Shown: positions 43,488-56,686, numbered from the stretch's first letter. The stretch is DNA of 64,000 nt from Kwoniella bestiolae CBS 10118 (GCF_000512585.2 NC_089246.1:1426001-1490000); one strand, 5' to 3'. Translations and numbers: made by a program. The notes: a model not told the origin generated them from the sequence alone.

Positions 43488-45181
43488 ATGCCCCTCTCAC
43501 CCCCCTTCCGGCCCTCCGCTTCGTCCTCTTCGTCCTCTCCTCCTCCCCCATCAGGTCCCCTCCCAACCCTCCCCTTCGAGATCATCCGTCGTATAATCTT
43601 CCACCGTCTGGCAATATCACCATCATACCCCTCAGAGCTGGAAGATTCGTACAACCCCTCATGGGATAGTTGGAATGGTATAAAGGGGAAGCAAGTCGCA
43701 GAAAGGAAGTTGGAAGAACGGAGGGACGTTACGAGGTGTGCTAGGGGTTTGATGAGTGTTTGTAAGGCTTGGAAGGTTAGTCCACCTATACCAACCAGTC
43801 TATGATCTCAGTATCATTAAATAAGCCATCTACTATGAAATCATCCTACGAATATATGTAAGCATGCTGACAAGTCGTGTCGACATAGCCCCTAGTTATG
43901 AAATACCTCTACTCATCCCCCTATCTGAGCACAACCCTCCCCGCCCTCACCTCCTGTGTCCTATCCGGCGACTCCAAATGGTCAGATATCAACCTCCACA
44001 CATTCTCCATCCCTGGACGATTTATCACCCTCCTCGACCTCACTACTATACCAAACACCCTCCATGCCACGGAAATACGTAAAGCTTGTTTGGCATTGTT
44101 CCCATTACTTCCCAATTTGACGCATCTCAAATTATCGCCTGGGGAACTACCCTTCCATCTTGAAGAGGTGGGATATGCACCGTTCGTTAAAACACTAAAA
44201 TGCCTCGAGGGGGTTCAGGTCGATGTGAATGTAAATGAAGATGGGAAAGATGGGTTGGTAGAACTTTTGAAGCGGACGACGAATCTGGAAGTGCTAAGTG
44301 TCTTTGGGTCACCAGCCCAACGACTAGAAGTAGAATTAGCAGAGGTTCAGTCGCTGGATTTACCCAGGTTACATACCCTCAAGATGGAGGATGTGAAATC
44401 TGGACATCTGCTTAACTGCCTAGTTTCTTCCGATCTACCGAATTTGACGAGATTATCTATCACCCCACTTGGCGATTTGACTAATACCTTTCAAGAGATC
44501 CACGGTAGTAAGATCAGGTCTTTGACTTACCTACAATCGAAATACGATATCTGGCCATTCAACACCAACGGAACAATACTTCCTAATGGGTTGATCCCTT
44601 GTGATAAGATCTTAGATATATACCCGAATCTACAGCACCTGTCATTCTTAATTCCAGATTACAACCAGTTGGAACTTATTATATCGTCACTTCGGGATTC
44701 ACCATCCCGCCCACTAAGTACATTGACGATATACAAATGGCAGTCATCCCCATCGACATCCTCAGCAGATGGTCAGCCGATATCTTCCAGAAACGGTGTT
44801 GATACCCTATCATTCTTGAATGGTTTAGCCAGGGATCCGCCAAGGGGACTGAGAAGGATCAATCTAGATGGGTTTAGATGGGTGAAATTGGAATTAGGGA
44901 AGATAGCCTTGGACGCGGGTAAGAGTGGGCAGATGCGGAAGATTGCTGAAGTGTTGGGTAAAGTGGGTATAGAATTGGGAGATATGGTTGGGAGGTTGAG
45001 TCCTGCTCCGCCTTTCACCGGGGTGGGTATAGGTGGAGGGGAGAGGGAGAGGGTGTATGGACCCTTGAGTGGGGGTAGGAGAAGGTCGTCGGGTGGTCAG
45101 GGGTTGATCAGGATGAATGGCCTCGGGATGAGTGGGAAGGAGGGGATTGAAAGGGGTAGCGAGGAGGAGGATGGGGGGTAG
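43488..45181 (+). CDS. F-box-like / leucine-rich-repeat protein
   Basis: Two exons (43488-43775, 43889-45181) give 526 residues. After a Pro/Ser-rich start (MPLSPPFRPSASSSSS) comes an F-box-like helix pair, PLPTLPFEIIRRIIFHRLAI, and later GLMSVCKAWKPLVMKYLYSS, the usual 'C..W..L....L' end of an F-box. The remainder has leucine-rich spacing (LLPNLTHLKLSPGELPFHLE; LDLPRLHTLKMEDVKSGHLL; SSDLPNLTRLSITPLGDLTN), so it probably recognises a substrate for an SCF ubiquitin ligase (inference). It ends in a basic Gly-rich tail. The specific family is not identified. Confidence 0.82.
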
Positions 45182-45575
45182 TAGTGGTTCATCTTTAATG
45201 TTCATCTCTTAGTGTCAGTTTGTTCGATGGTATTCTTGGTATCTCTTGTACATGTTATATATACCTCTCAGTTGTAGATGCTTGTGTTGTGATGATTCGT
45301 TGTGCTCACATAATGCATGTTTAGTATGGCATTTGCATATTCCAAAATTAACCAAATACCAAATGCCATGTAACATGTGCCTGATCGAATGGGGTTACGT
45401 TACACCCACGAATACCTCATCTTCAGCTAATCCCATTAAACCCAATGCATGGTTCCTCCTCGTTGAACTTACATCTTGTTCTCTTCAATTGCTGAGAGCG
45501 ATCAATCAGTGAGATAATCATCAACGCCATTCTCGATTCCAACCCCTGATTCCCCGCTTCGCAAACACAAGCACC
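45182..45575. other. Intergenic region
   Basis: About 390 nt, 3' flank of the F-box-like gene and upstream of the small membrane protein. Nothing recognised. Confidence 0.35.
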
Positions 45576-45821
45576 ATGGGCAGACTGCAACATTCCCTCT
45601 CGGACGCTCAACTGGAAATTATCAAGACGTTTTCTATCCTATTGGTGGGACTGACTCTGGTGGTGATGTACAAGCATTATCAGAGCATGCAGCGGAGGTA
45701 TGGGTCTTCCAATGGAGGGAGTGTGGGTGGAATAGGGAAGAAAGAGGGGTTGAGGGGTGTGAAGGGGGGCGAGGGTGGTGAGGAAGATAAGAACGGGCAG
45801 GGAAAGGTCAAGGTATCCTAG
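45576..45821 (+). CDS. Small predicted single-pass membrane protein (81 aa)
   Basis: Starts MGRLQHSLSDAQLEIIKTFS and has one likely membrane span, FSILLVGLTLVVMYKHY, followed by a basic and Gly-rich tail (RRYGSSNGGSVGGIGKKEG). The topology suggests a tail facing the cytosol or matrix. No family recognised, but charge placement and codon use look real, and a leader rich in C/A precedes the ATG. Confidence 0.6.
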   Translation: MGRLQHSLSDAQLEIIKTFSILLVGLTLVVMYKHYQSMQRRYGSSNGGSVGGIGKKEGLRGVKGGEGGEEDKNGQGKVKVS

Positions 45822-46782
45822 TTTGGGGGTCGATTATAAAATATACTGTATGCTAGTGAGTTCCTCTTCCCCTCGTTAAAAGCATGGGGTTGAGGGTACG
45901 TGGTCTGGGAGATGGGTCTATCGCTGACGTCCACTCAGCTCGGACCACCTCCCTCATCTCACTCTTCCATCTTCGATCTACCGACCGACCGGTCGCTTGA
46001 TCTAAACATACCTATACGACCTTCTGAGCACTTTACCATCCAACGGTGGGGACTGTATGCACATCCAAATAGCATGGGCATACCTTGCACACAGTGTCAC
46101 TCTTGTTTTGGCCTTGTCCTTGATCGTGCATCTTATGTATTTATCTGTATGTATCTTTGCGTGCTATAGAAATTCCTCGGTCTCGTCCGATGTGGTGGGC
46201 AAGTTGGTCTACGGAGGTGTATTTGCTACTTAGCTTGCTATTGCTGGAATCGGACACGGAGTCTGGACCTGGTCGCTGTTGAAGCTTAAATCGGATCATC
46301 ATCACTCGGACGTGTGGGAGTAACATTCGACCATGATTACATCAAGTCTCCATCTTCCTCAACTGCTACTTCCTCCTATATACATACATGTACATCCCGT
46401 CTCTCACCTGATCATACTTGTAATTTATTCATTTCACCCACCAAAACTCACCCCGACGTCATCGCTTGTCACGCGCACAACCGCGACCAATTTAATCGAT
46501 ATTTCAATTTCACGTCTCGATTGGCCCATTCAGATATCATATCATCGTTATAGTTTAGCTTAGCATATACAATCTGGACCAAATCATGATATACTTATCG
46601 AGGTCGTTCATATTCAATCTGTAGCATAGTAAACAAACAAACAAACAACCCAGTAATACAATAACACACACAACTTTACACGACGCACGGTCCACCCTTC
46701 CCCTTCCTCTCCTTTCACACACCACCTTCCCATTCAAATTTCAATTGTAACCGTAACCGTTCTAGACCCACTCTCACCCACG
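45822..46782. other. Intergenic region upstream of the CLC channel
   Basis: About 960 nt. It contains a short (CAAA)n run at about 46630-46647 and a C/A-rich leader just before the CLC ATG. No gene is supported. Confidence 0.4.
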
Positions 46783-49700
46783 ATGTCATACCACGAACAA
46801 AGGATCCCATTCTCATCCTCAGCTTCCACATCCCATTCAAACGGAACAATCAGACCCAACAGACCTCCTTCTGTATCTTCCCTTCGTCAGATACATACGC
46901 ATAATCGCATGACCCACCCTCACTCAAGAAGACAAAGCATAGATACGATAGAAGGGTACTCCCAACCTCCATCACCTATCACCTACTTCCCCAACCCATC
47001 TACATTCCAGGTATACAACTCATCCTCCTCATCTTCATCCTCACCCAGGGTCAGTACCGTATCAATGGCAAATAGTGTTGCCTCTCTCCCTGAGGAGGAG
47101 AACGAAGGCCCAACACCTAGGATGTCTCTGGTTAATCTGGATTCGGCGAATTCAAGTCCAAAAGTGAATAATAGGAATATGGAGCATAGGCGAAGATCGA
47201 GTGTTCAACAGGGTGGAAACAACAGTTTAAGACAATTCTCAACGAATAAAAACACAAATGGATATGGATCGACAAGTCAGAATAATCCGGGATTGGGATT
47301 GGCCCCGTCCCTTTCCAATCTGAACAACGACGCAACATTATCATCGCCAAGAAGAATATCAACCTCTCGTGTACCACCCCCAGCGAGACTGACGCCACCA
47401 CCCCAGGGACTGCTCAACCTCCCCACGCATGAGGCCTATTACTCTGCCTCACAACCAGGTACAGCTACCACCTCTAGATTTAGGGACAAAGACCTGGCGC
47501 ATCATCCACATGCTGCTAATCCCCACTCCAACTCCCTTTCCGCACAGCCCTACCACTCTTCGTCTTCTTCCTCGAACTCCCATCGAAGACATCTATCAGT
47601 GAATTCCAATATCAACTCGCCGCTTTTCCCTAAACATAACTCTCAGTCGATGCAGAGTCCCACTGGATCTGTGATGAAGCGGATAAGGAGGACTGCCAGT
47701 ACCATTGGGATGGGGTTTGGTAGACCTGATAAATATGACGACGAGACGTCGAGGGGGAGACCAGAGGATGAGATGCTGGAGGATGATGAAGGGGAGAGAG
47801 CGAATGGGACGAGGGTGTGGTACAGGTATGTTCATCGATCACTAGCTGAGGCCAAAGCTGATAAAGTCGTAGTTCATACGTCACTATCGACTGGATACAC
47901 GATGCGGTGAGCTCACCCCGTCATAAATAAACCGCTGAGCTAACGCTAACCCAACTACAGATCAAAGAGTCCTCCCGAGTCCGACGACTCCGTCACGCAG
48001 CTCATAAATCCCTACGAGGCAAACTGGCAAATTCATGGGACAGGTTCCAAGGCTGGCTGGTCGTAACTATCATAGGAATACTCTCCGCGGTGATAGCGTT
48101 CTTCATCATTCGCACGGAGATGGCCCTGTTCGATCTCAAAGAGGGGTTTTGCGGCTCATCGTGGGGCACGGCCAAGCGATTCTGCTGTGCTCCGAGACAT
48201 CCGTCCGCTGGTGGCGATATAGGAGACGAGGAGGAGTGTGGAGATTGGATCGAATGGGGCGAATACTTTGCGCCGAATGAGAGAGGTGGGCCGGAGGGTG
48301 CTTGGGTATGGGGTGGCCCGGAGTTTATAGCTTATGCGATTGTTGCGGTGGGTCGTCTCCACTCTTTGGACTAAAACGGAATGCTGATAAGTGCGCGTAG
48401 ATATCCCTCGCAACCCTCGCATCACTCTTGACCGTCTACCTGACATCCTCAGCCCAACATACCACTTCGAAAGATTCGACTTTCCTCACTCCACCTTCCG
48501 ACCCTATCGAACATACCTCCAAGCCCAAATCATTGTCCCGAACCCAATCAAATACAAACACAAATGAGCGCCAACCACTACTAGAGGGAATAGCCAACGA
48601 ACCAGTCACCCCACTCATCGAAGCATTCCCAAATTTAGAACCACCAAGGAAGATAATGTACTACGCCGCAGGATCGGGTATACCAGAGATAAAAACTATT
48701 CTCAGTGGATTTGTCATTCACGGTTATCTAGGTGGATGGACACTGATCACCAAGTCCGTGGGACTGGCTCTGAGCGTAGCGAGCGGATTGAGTCTGGGTA
48801 AAGAAGGGCCATTAGTACATATCTCGTCGTGTGTGGGGAATATCGTTTCGAGGCTGTTCCTCAAATTCGAGTGTAACGAGGGTACGTCCATTTTACTCCA
48901 CTTCAATGATAGATGTTAGTTGATGGTAAGGGGTATAGCCAAACGAAGAGAGATTCTCTCGGCTGCTTGTGCTGCTGGAGTGTCTGTTGCGTTCGGTGCG
49001 CCGGTCGGAGGGGTGCTGTTCTCCCTGGAAGAGGTCTCGTACTATTTCCCACCGAAGGTTATGTGGAGGAGGTAAGTTGTTGGTTTCTCTTCACACTCAG
49101 AGGGAGATGGTCTCTGCTGATATGTTCGTACAGCTTCTGGTGCGCTGCCGTCGCTGCTATCACGCTCAAGACGCTCAATCCGTTCGGTAATGGTACTTTG
49201 GTATTGGTAAGTCAACCTTCAGGTCTGATATGGTTGCGACCTTGCTAATGAGACTTGCAGTTCAATGTGACGTATACGAAGGAATATCATTATTGGGAAT
49301 ATGTCATTTTTGTGATCCTAGGTGTCTTCGGGGTAAGTGAAGCGTCATAATACAACGATTAAAGTTGACCCATGTCTATAGGGGGTGTACGGCGCTGTTT
49401 TCGCTCGACTTAATATAATCTGGAGTAGAGAAGTGAGGGGTGGCACGTGGTTGAAGAAACATCCCATAATTGAAGTTGCCCTGGTGAGCTTACTCATTCG
49501 TACATGAACCGGTGAAGTCAAAGCTCACTACGAGTTACAGGTCACCCTTCTCACCACGTTGATCTCGTTCCTTAATCCGTATACGAGAATGGGCGGTACC
49601 GAATTAGTAGCTAGTGTGAGTTGGCTTATGATAGTATCCGAAGCCCATCAACTAACGTCTTAACCAGCTCTTCGAAGAATGTAAACCCTCTTCGTCGAAT

Positions 49701-51269
49701 AGTCTCTGTGTCAACCACCCTCATGAGATCGCCTCGGTCATATTGAGTATTGGAACTGCATTACTCATCAAGGGGTGTTTGACGATCATCACATTTGGCA
49801 TCAAAGTACCAGGTGAGTCAGCTAACTTCAATCTAACCTTGCATGGAAGCTGACGAGTGTCCTTAGCTGGTATTTTCATTCCCTCGCTCGTCGTCGGAGC
49901 ATGTTTCGGAAGGATCATAGGGTTGATCATGGAGTATATCGAGTACACGTATCCTACGCTGGGGATATTCGATGTGTGTAGAGAGACGGATTGTATTGTC
50001 CCTGGGTTATATGCGATGGTGGGTTTTCTCCTCACTGATTTAGGCATTTGTTCCCCCCTTCTCACCTGACTACGCATATTGGGAGATGCAGCTAAATATA
50101 GTTTTACTCCAGATCGGAGCCGCTGCAACTCTCGCCGGAGTCACCCGAACCACCGTCTCACTCGCTGTGATCATGTTCGAACTCACCTCTACGCTGAACT
50201 ACGTCGTACCTGTCATGCTGGGTGTCTTGATCGCTAAGACCGTGGCGGATGGGTTGGAGAGGAAGGGGATATATGATTTGGTCATTGAGTGGGTTCACCT
50301 CCCCCTTCTTCCTTTCGTTCTAACCACACCACAAATCTCTCTTTACTCCTTCTCACCAACCGTTTTTTTTCCCTCCTCGTGCATGAACCAGAGCTAACCC
50401 TCCTACCCAGCCTCAACCAACTTCCATACCTAGACCAGAAACACGAATACCTCTGGGGCTCCCGCCGCGCCTCGTCCATCGCCGATCGTTCCGTACCCAT
50501 CCTCAGAGCCGATAAACAACATACCGTCCGATCGCTCACTGGGAAATTACTAGAGCTAGTCAGGTCAGGTATGGCAGATACGGGCTTCCCAGTGCTGGTT
50601 AAAGAGGTTACTGCGAATGGGGGCAATCCCGGATTGGGCCTGGAAGGAGGGATGGGCTCGGGGAGAGAACGGAGTTGTCTGAGGGTGGTGGGGTTTTTGG
50701 GTATGAGTGAGCTGGAACATGCTTTGTGTGAGTTGGGCTATTCCATAAATTAGATCTCTGAAAGATCCGTCTTCAACCAAGGTCATTCGCTGATCCCTTG
50801 AGATTGGTTTAGCTGAGCTATCGGATGAACCTGATGCGACTCTCAATCTTATGCCAGACGACGCTTCGACACACAGATCAAGATCATCCGCAATGTCCAT
50901 ATTCTCCTTTGCGGACTCGTACGTCGACGGAGCTTGGTCGCCTTATGATCTGAGTAGATACATTGATAGGGTGAGTGGTGTTTCCCTTCTTCTTCATCTC
51001 ACTTTCTACCTCTCATCCTCTCCTCTATTCCGTCTCGGTATCTCTCCTTGTCCTATCTTGGCTTTATATCTTAGGCTAATATCACCACCCTACCACAGGC
51101 ACCAATAACAGTGCAGATTCACTCTCCACTCGAACTTGTTCAACAGCTATTCGCCAAATTGGGTGTAAGGCAGATAATTGTTACCAACTCTAGGGGTGTG
51201 TTCCAGGGGATGGTGACTAAGAAGGGGTGGTTGAATTTCTTGAGTGAATTGGAGGAGGATGGACATTAG
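46783..51269 (+). CDS. CLC-family chloride channel/transporter (Gef1-like)
   Basis: Voltage-gated chloride transporter of the CLC family, probably endomembrane. A long Ser/Asn-rich cytosolic N-terminus (exon 1, 46783 to about 47828) is followed by DWIHDAIKESSRVRRLRHAA. Membrane helices begin WLVVTIIGILSAVIAFFIIR. Selectivity motifs are present: YYAAGSGIPEIKTILSGFVI (GSGIP), LSLGKEGPLVHISSCVGNIV (GKEGP with the gating glutamate), SVAFGAPVGGVLFSLEEVSY, AGIFIPSLVVGACFGRIIGL (GxFxP) and IGAAATLAGVTRTTVSLAVI. Two C-terminal CBS domains end the protein (last: QIIVTNSRGVFQGMVTKKGW). About 14 exons. A linker rich in Ser/Thr (SKPKSLSRTQSNTN) between the first two helix groups is unusual but probably genuine. 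Confidence 0.95.
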
Positions 51270-51647
51270 ACTTGTAACCATGATACTGGTCTGACAGGAT
51301 GTTAAGTATATAGTGGATGTGTTAAGTTGGTTGAGTTGTAATGAAATGATATTTTATACATGATTTAATGAATATAATGATGCTCTACAACGTGGGGTAT
51401 AGATATACTGTACAACGGTGTTTTGGGAGATGGGTTTCACACTGGGAACATATACGTGTTAGCCGATAAGACGAAGGGTGTAACAGAGGTGGTTGACAGG
51501 GTTTCTCGAATACGACGATGTGAATGGCTGAGAGGTGAAGAATGAATTGAAGCTATAAAACCTATACATTATTATCACATCATTTTTCAGTGTGCAGGGC
51601 AATGATAAATAGTGTGTGTTATAATTCATCTGATACCGACAGTTGTC
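51270..51647. other. Convergent 3' region, CLC channel / coiled-coil gene
   Basis: About 380 nt, AT-rich, 3' flanks of both genes. No feature seen. Confidence 0.4.
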
Positions 51648-52588
51648 TCATGGTCTTTCAGAGATTTTTCGTTTCCTCTGTTGGATATCTTTTACTTCCC
51701 TCCTCGATTCTGCGAGCATGAATCCATACAAGAATTTTGGGATACGAGCTGTAAGGGCGGCGCTGAAGACGTCGACTTTTGAATTAGCACCAATTGTCCT
51801 TGGCCCTCTTGAAGGTCTTCGCTTTGCTCTGTAAGATGAGGTAGATGAGTCGGATGAATAGGGACTTCCACCCCTCTCTTCCCACCTTCTTGGCCTCTGG
51901 GGGGTATCCACATGGGGTGGAGGACGTTGTACAGGAACACCAAGTTGGAAAGGCGAGGGTATCGGCTGATTGTCGTTCTCTCTCCAATTGCTTTTCTTGA
52001 GGTGACTTTCATCGCTCTCATTTCCTTCATGTCTTTCACCTCTTTCAGTTCCTTCCTCAACCTCTCGTTCTCCTCTATTTCCTTCCCCAACTGTATCTTC
52101 ACCTTCTCGAGCTCCCCCTGAACATACAGGCACCCCTCTTTCCATTCCTTCGACTCGACTTTGGACCTCTCGTCAGCTTTGTGTAGGAATAGAGTCGTAT
52201 GCTCGAAGAAGGCTTGAGAATCGGGTGAGAGGGATGAGGGTCCATGATTGATCGTACCAGTACCTGGAAGATGAGGGTTGGTGTGTTCCTTCTGAGACCT
52301 GAATGGTTTGCACGGTGTGAATGTTGTCAGACGATGCGGGTAGAGGTGTGAGGTGCTTTGTACACTCACGCTGGCATATCGTACCTTATGAGTAGGACGC
52401 TGAGTGGAGTTGTAAGTGGCAGGTAAGTCTTCCCAATGATGTGTGCTACTGCTGCTGCTATTGCTGAAAGATGTGGGATGGTTGGAGGCAATAGTATCTG
52501 GGACACAGAGAAGTGAGGAGTGAGGAAGAAGAAGAAGATACGGTTTACTGGTAAGATACTGAATGGTGCGCATTGACATTCCATTCAT
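51648..52588 (-). CDS. Unrecognised coiled-coil protein; internal exon boundaries uncertain
   Basis: The N-terminal part starts MNGMSMRTIQYLT and contains THHWEDLPATYNSTQRPTHK, with an intron after RYAS (acceptor gtctcag). Then come SLSPDSQAFFEHTTLFLHKA and a clear coiled coil, SKEWKEGCLYVQGELEKVKI and QLGKEIEENERLRKELKEVK. The C-terminal part, in another frame, is RAKRRPSRGPRTIGANSKVD with FSAALTARIPKFLYGFMLAE and ends RKISERP. The frame switch near 51995-52010 is unresolved. Either a short intron (gtgaaa...tcaag, 44 nt) joins the coil to the last frame directly, or a +1 slip near 52005 followed by an intron at about 51883-51940 does. The start at 52588 is the first in-frame ATG. Function unknown. 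Confidence 0.6.
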
Positions 52589-53055
52589 TGTTGGTCATCT
52601 ATCAAGCGCACAGACCCGTTGCTACTTACTGCGCACCAACTCTTGAAATCATGCAGCGTCGAAGTCAAAGCGAAAGTCGGGGGTTGGAGGAAAGATTCTT
52701 GCCTGACACAAACTTCTGAAAGAGCGTGTAAAAGACATGCATGGCAGTATACGTTACGATGTACGAACGTGCAACATATCAGAGAAGCACGGACCACCAT
52801 CAAGAAAGTAAAGTAAATGTAATCAGGAATAGAGTTTTGCCACTCGCCTATATGAACACGTTACAGTAAGACGTCATTCAACGTGTTGTGCTTGTTATCG
52901 TTATCGATCAACCACAAGTGCAAGATGACTCCTTTATTGCTTGCTCTACTCAACAGTCGATTTCATCTCTCCGTATAAGATACATCCATGGAAATTCTCT
53001 ACGACTGTACATAGCGACAGTGCTATAGCTATACCAGCCCTGTACATAATTCACA
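52589..53055. other. Divergent intergenic region
   Basis: About 470 nt between the coiled-coil gene and the Vps62-like gene. No coding signal is supported. Confidence 0.35.
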
Positions 53056-55320
53056 ATGGTGAGTACACGCTGTCTCACAAATCACATCGACAGCTGACGA
53101 AACGCAAGACCTCTGCAGCTGCGCTGTGGTGTCTCTCCCTTCTGGCTGGTCGGGTAGTATCCTCACCACTAGGATTGAATGACCAGTATCAACAACCCTT
53201 CTCTTCACCTTATACCGATTCTCCTGTTGGGCAGAATAACGACATGGTCATTCTGGATCTACTAGCCAAGTATGCTCCTATCTTCAAGCTATCGTAAGCT
53301 CCCGTTCATCACGCTTTGATCCACCTTGAAAGGGAGGAAGATATAATGCTAACACACGTTTGTTCTACCCCAGTGAACTCGAAGCGTTCTTTCCTTCTTC
53401 TGTAAATTACATGTTCCCGCATTACAACTTTGTGAGTTGGACACGTCTTTCCACCTTCTCGGCCTACCTATTGTGGGCTAATCTGATCTATCCCTTTTCA
53501 GACAGAATCCCCATCAGGCGAGATACAGCATATCAACCACTCCTTAATCACCCGATCGCACCTTGACCAACTTCCCTCCAGTGGACAAGGGCTATTCCTA
53601 TCTATCAACGAAGACCACAACCCCCAGCCGTTCTTGGAAGAAGAGTCGGAATATCTCTTTGGACCTTATGGGAGGGAGAACGAGACGAGGTACGAGGATG
53701 GGAGAGGGAGATTGGAAGAGGAAGTATATGGCTTCGGGGTGGATCGGGGTGGTGGGATCGTAGTGAGTCATCTTTGCTCTATGCGCGTTCCCTTCTGTCA
53801 CACAAGCAAGGGTTTTTGCTGATATTTGCTCTGACAGGACTTATGGTACTGGACGTGAGCTTCTTCTGCAGGCGTGTAGCATTTCACACAAGCTCATGCT
53901 ATTATTGCAGGTTTTACCCCTTCAATTTTGGTAAGCCCGTAGGACCATTTGGGATACTAGGTAATCGTGAGTGATATCATGGCTCTCGCAGATTATTGCT
54001 GACAAGCTGTGTAACACAGATGTTGCCGATTGGGAGGTGAGTTAGCGTGAGAAACGAATCTTGACATAGCTCATATATTATGTAGCACCTCCGAATGAGG
54101 ACGGTGAACGGTACAGCTATATCAGCAGATTACAGTGAGTCCATACTGATTGATCAAGCAATGTTGATTACCGGCTCATACCGCTCTGGTAGCTACCCAT
54201 ACTGGTGGTCGATTCAGCGCTGGAACATATCGATGGGAAGATATAGAGAAGATAGATGGTAGACCTGTAGCATACGTTGCAGCTGGAAGTCATGGCGTGT
54301 GGCCTGAACCTGGTGATCACATCTATGCAAATGTGAGTATGTCATGCCTCCTCTGTCTATCGCTCCGATTTCTGCTCGTGTGCTGACTGGTGGTACGCTA
54401 TTGCCATCCTTTCAACAGGTCGGAAAACTCTTCAAGTTAGTCGATATAACAGACGACGAGGGACCTATATGGGATACGAAGAGCCACGTCGTCCCTGCTA
54501 TCTACTGGAATGGTCCAGAGAGCAGAGCGAAGCTGCGTCATAATGGAGATCTGAGCTGGCTGAACTATAGAGGTAAATGGGGCAATAAGGGTGAGACAGA
54601 CTGTTGGTGGCATAGGATAGTAGGGTATTGCCAAGTGAGCTGTTGTGTGAATGACGTGTACGACCAAGCTGACATTGCGTGATAGGTCGTAGATGCTCCT
54701 TGGGGACCAAATAGGGGTTTTGGTATACCTCCAGAGGTGAGCTACCATGTTCTCTTTAAAGTGAGGCTAACGACGAGCTCATGCTACGACGTGATAGTGT
54801 ATAATTGCCCCGCTCACCAAGGAGTTCTCAACATACAAATTCAAGTTCGCCTCCAACGTGTTAGATTGGGCCAAATCGCATAATATAGAATTAGTCAAGA
54901 TTGAACAGATATGTACTAGACCTAAGACGAATCCTGATGATCCTGACGATCCAGATGACCCGGATGAACTGGATATAGATATGGAAGTGTACGAGGATGA
55001 AGTGGAAGGTTGGATGGAGGTGCAAAATGTGAAGAGTATAATAGGGTTCAGAGGATCAGAGAAACATTCTGTAAGTGCTGCTCACCAGCTATTGGGTGGT
55101 ATAGCTGATTTGTGTGGGTGTTCAGGTAACGCTCAATCCATGTAAAGGCAGACGATTCGCCGTTCGAGCTTACAAGCTGAGCTTGTGCCTTTTGAATGGA
55201 CGGTGTTTATCGACTTCGAACGAGAGGAAGATATGTACCTATGATCAGAACAAGAGGGGACATACCTTTGGAAGTGCGGTGGATTTGGATGATATTGATG
55301 AGTGGAGATGGGACTATTAA
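53056..55320 (+). CDS. Vps62-family (DUF946) protein with signal peptide
   Basis: Related to yeast Vps62/Tda6, a family linked to vacuolar protein sorting; exact role unknown. The start codon is an exon by itself: ATG at 53056-53058 is followed at once by a gtgagt intron, and the second exon (from 53094) continues LTKRKTSAAALWCLSLLAGR VVSSPLG, a convincing signal peptide. Conserved parts: YAPIFKLSSELEAFFPSSVN, DLWYWTFYPFNFGKPVGPFG, VADWEHLRMRTVNGTAISAD, VAYVAAGSHGVWPEPGDHIY and PAIYWNGPESRAKLRHNGDL. A DDP-repeat acidic patch and an extra C-terminal domain (SVTLNPCKGRRFAVRAYKLS, ending DDIDEWRWDY) follow. Ten or more exons; two are very small. Probably secreted or vacuolar. Confidence 0.85.
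54933..54968 (+). repeat. DDP-coding triplet repeat
   Basis: Three copies of a 9-nt unit (GAT GAT CCT type) encode DDPDDPDDPDE in the Vps62-like protein, an acidic flexible linker. Confidence 0.7.
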
Positions 55321-55476
55321 CGAATTTTGTATGGTTGACGAACAAGTCATTTGAGCTGTTTAATGAGTATTTCAGCTTTGTATGTCGCATCGCATAAGGT
55401 TTGTACTGTCGCATGAGTAGTTGTTGATGCATATGTACTATGAGATGTATATTATCTATTCCACGTATACTGATCA

Positions 55477-56686
55477 CTATGAAGGTACCTTGTCATCCTC
55501 TTTTATCGTCACTCCCTCATCAGCAGGGTTGGGTGCATCAGCCAAAGGTTCCTCGTCATCGTCAATTTCTATCAAATTCCAAAGGGTAAGCTCGCTTTCT
55601 CTTATACCTCCAGGAGAGGAATTCGCTCAATTGACAGCGAGAGTAAAAATGGTATGTGATCGTATCACTCACCCTCGCCATAGATCTCTGGGTGAGCTCT
55701 AAAACAATCCTGCATATGTTTGAACTTCTCCACACAATCTACCCCCTTGGGTTCAGCTTCGGAATAGATAAAGCATGAGAAGGCAGCTTTGAACTCTTCT
55801 CCACATGGTCCGTCGGCCATACCTCCGAGGCACTAAACAATTGTCAGAGGGAATAGCATTAGTCAATGTGGGTAGGGCTTTAAAGCTAATCGCTGGTTGA
55901 GAAGACATGAGGGTGAAACTCACAGGACAATCCCAGTTGATCTCGCCTGTCTCTTCGTTAAACGCCCCCTGGGACGGTTGGGCAGCTTCGGCAGATTTCT
56001 CTTCGACGATGTGGGATGCTTCGTCGGATGGAGGGGTAGATGAGGAGGAAGAAGAAGAGGAAGTGTCTTTGGATACTGGATTAACAGAACAGGCAATGTC
56101 AGTGCAGTGAATCATCGTCAAGCTGAGTACCCGGCCTTGGATGATTATGGGTTCTTATCAAATCTACGAGTCCTCTGGGTCATGATGGAAGAGAACACAT
56201 GATAGAAACGGTCCAATGACTCACCCTCATCTTTCACCTCCTGCGTCTTCTCTACCACTTTATCCTTCACATCCTTTGCTTTCTCATACGCAGCAGCTTT
56301 TATACTTTCTGTGTTCGATGTTTCCTCGGTAGCTATACCCATAATGCCACATAAGCAAATAATCTTCCTGTATCGATTCTCTCCTCCTTGACCTCTTGCT
56401 CGATAATGTCAAAAGCCGAGATAGACCTACCACTACTGGTTTCCCGCTTATGCACATTCCTCTTCAAACTCCCCTGATCCAACACACTCTCCCTCACTCG
56501 ATCATCATTCAATACTCTCCTCCTTTCCGAGGTGATCGTCAAGCCAGCCACAGCGAGGGTGGTGAGACCTATCACTGCGTTTCTGTTGAACGACGACGAA
56601 GAAGCCTGGGAGTGAGAGGAGGAGGTGGAGAGGAATCGGCGGGAAGGGATGGATCGGATGGATCGGGTGAGTTGGCGAGTGAACAT
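55477..56686 (-). CDS. MIA40: Mitochondrial intermembrane space import protein Mia40
   Basis: Oxidoreductase that imports and oxidises cysteine-rich proteins in the intermembrane space with Erv1. Five exons (56686-56431, 56332-56225, 56075-55924, 55832-55682, 55568-55477) give 252 residues. The presequence MFTRQLTRSIRSIPSRRFLS is followed by a single membrane anchor, NAVIGLTTLAVAGLTI, as in fungal (not animal) Mia40. After a charged linker come the redox CPC motif (EINWDCPCLGG, split by an intron) and the twin CX9C motifs CGEEFKAAFSC and CVEKFKHMQDC. The acidic tail ends KEDDKVPS. Confidence 0.95.
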
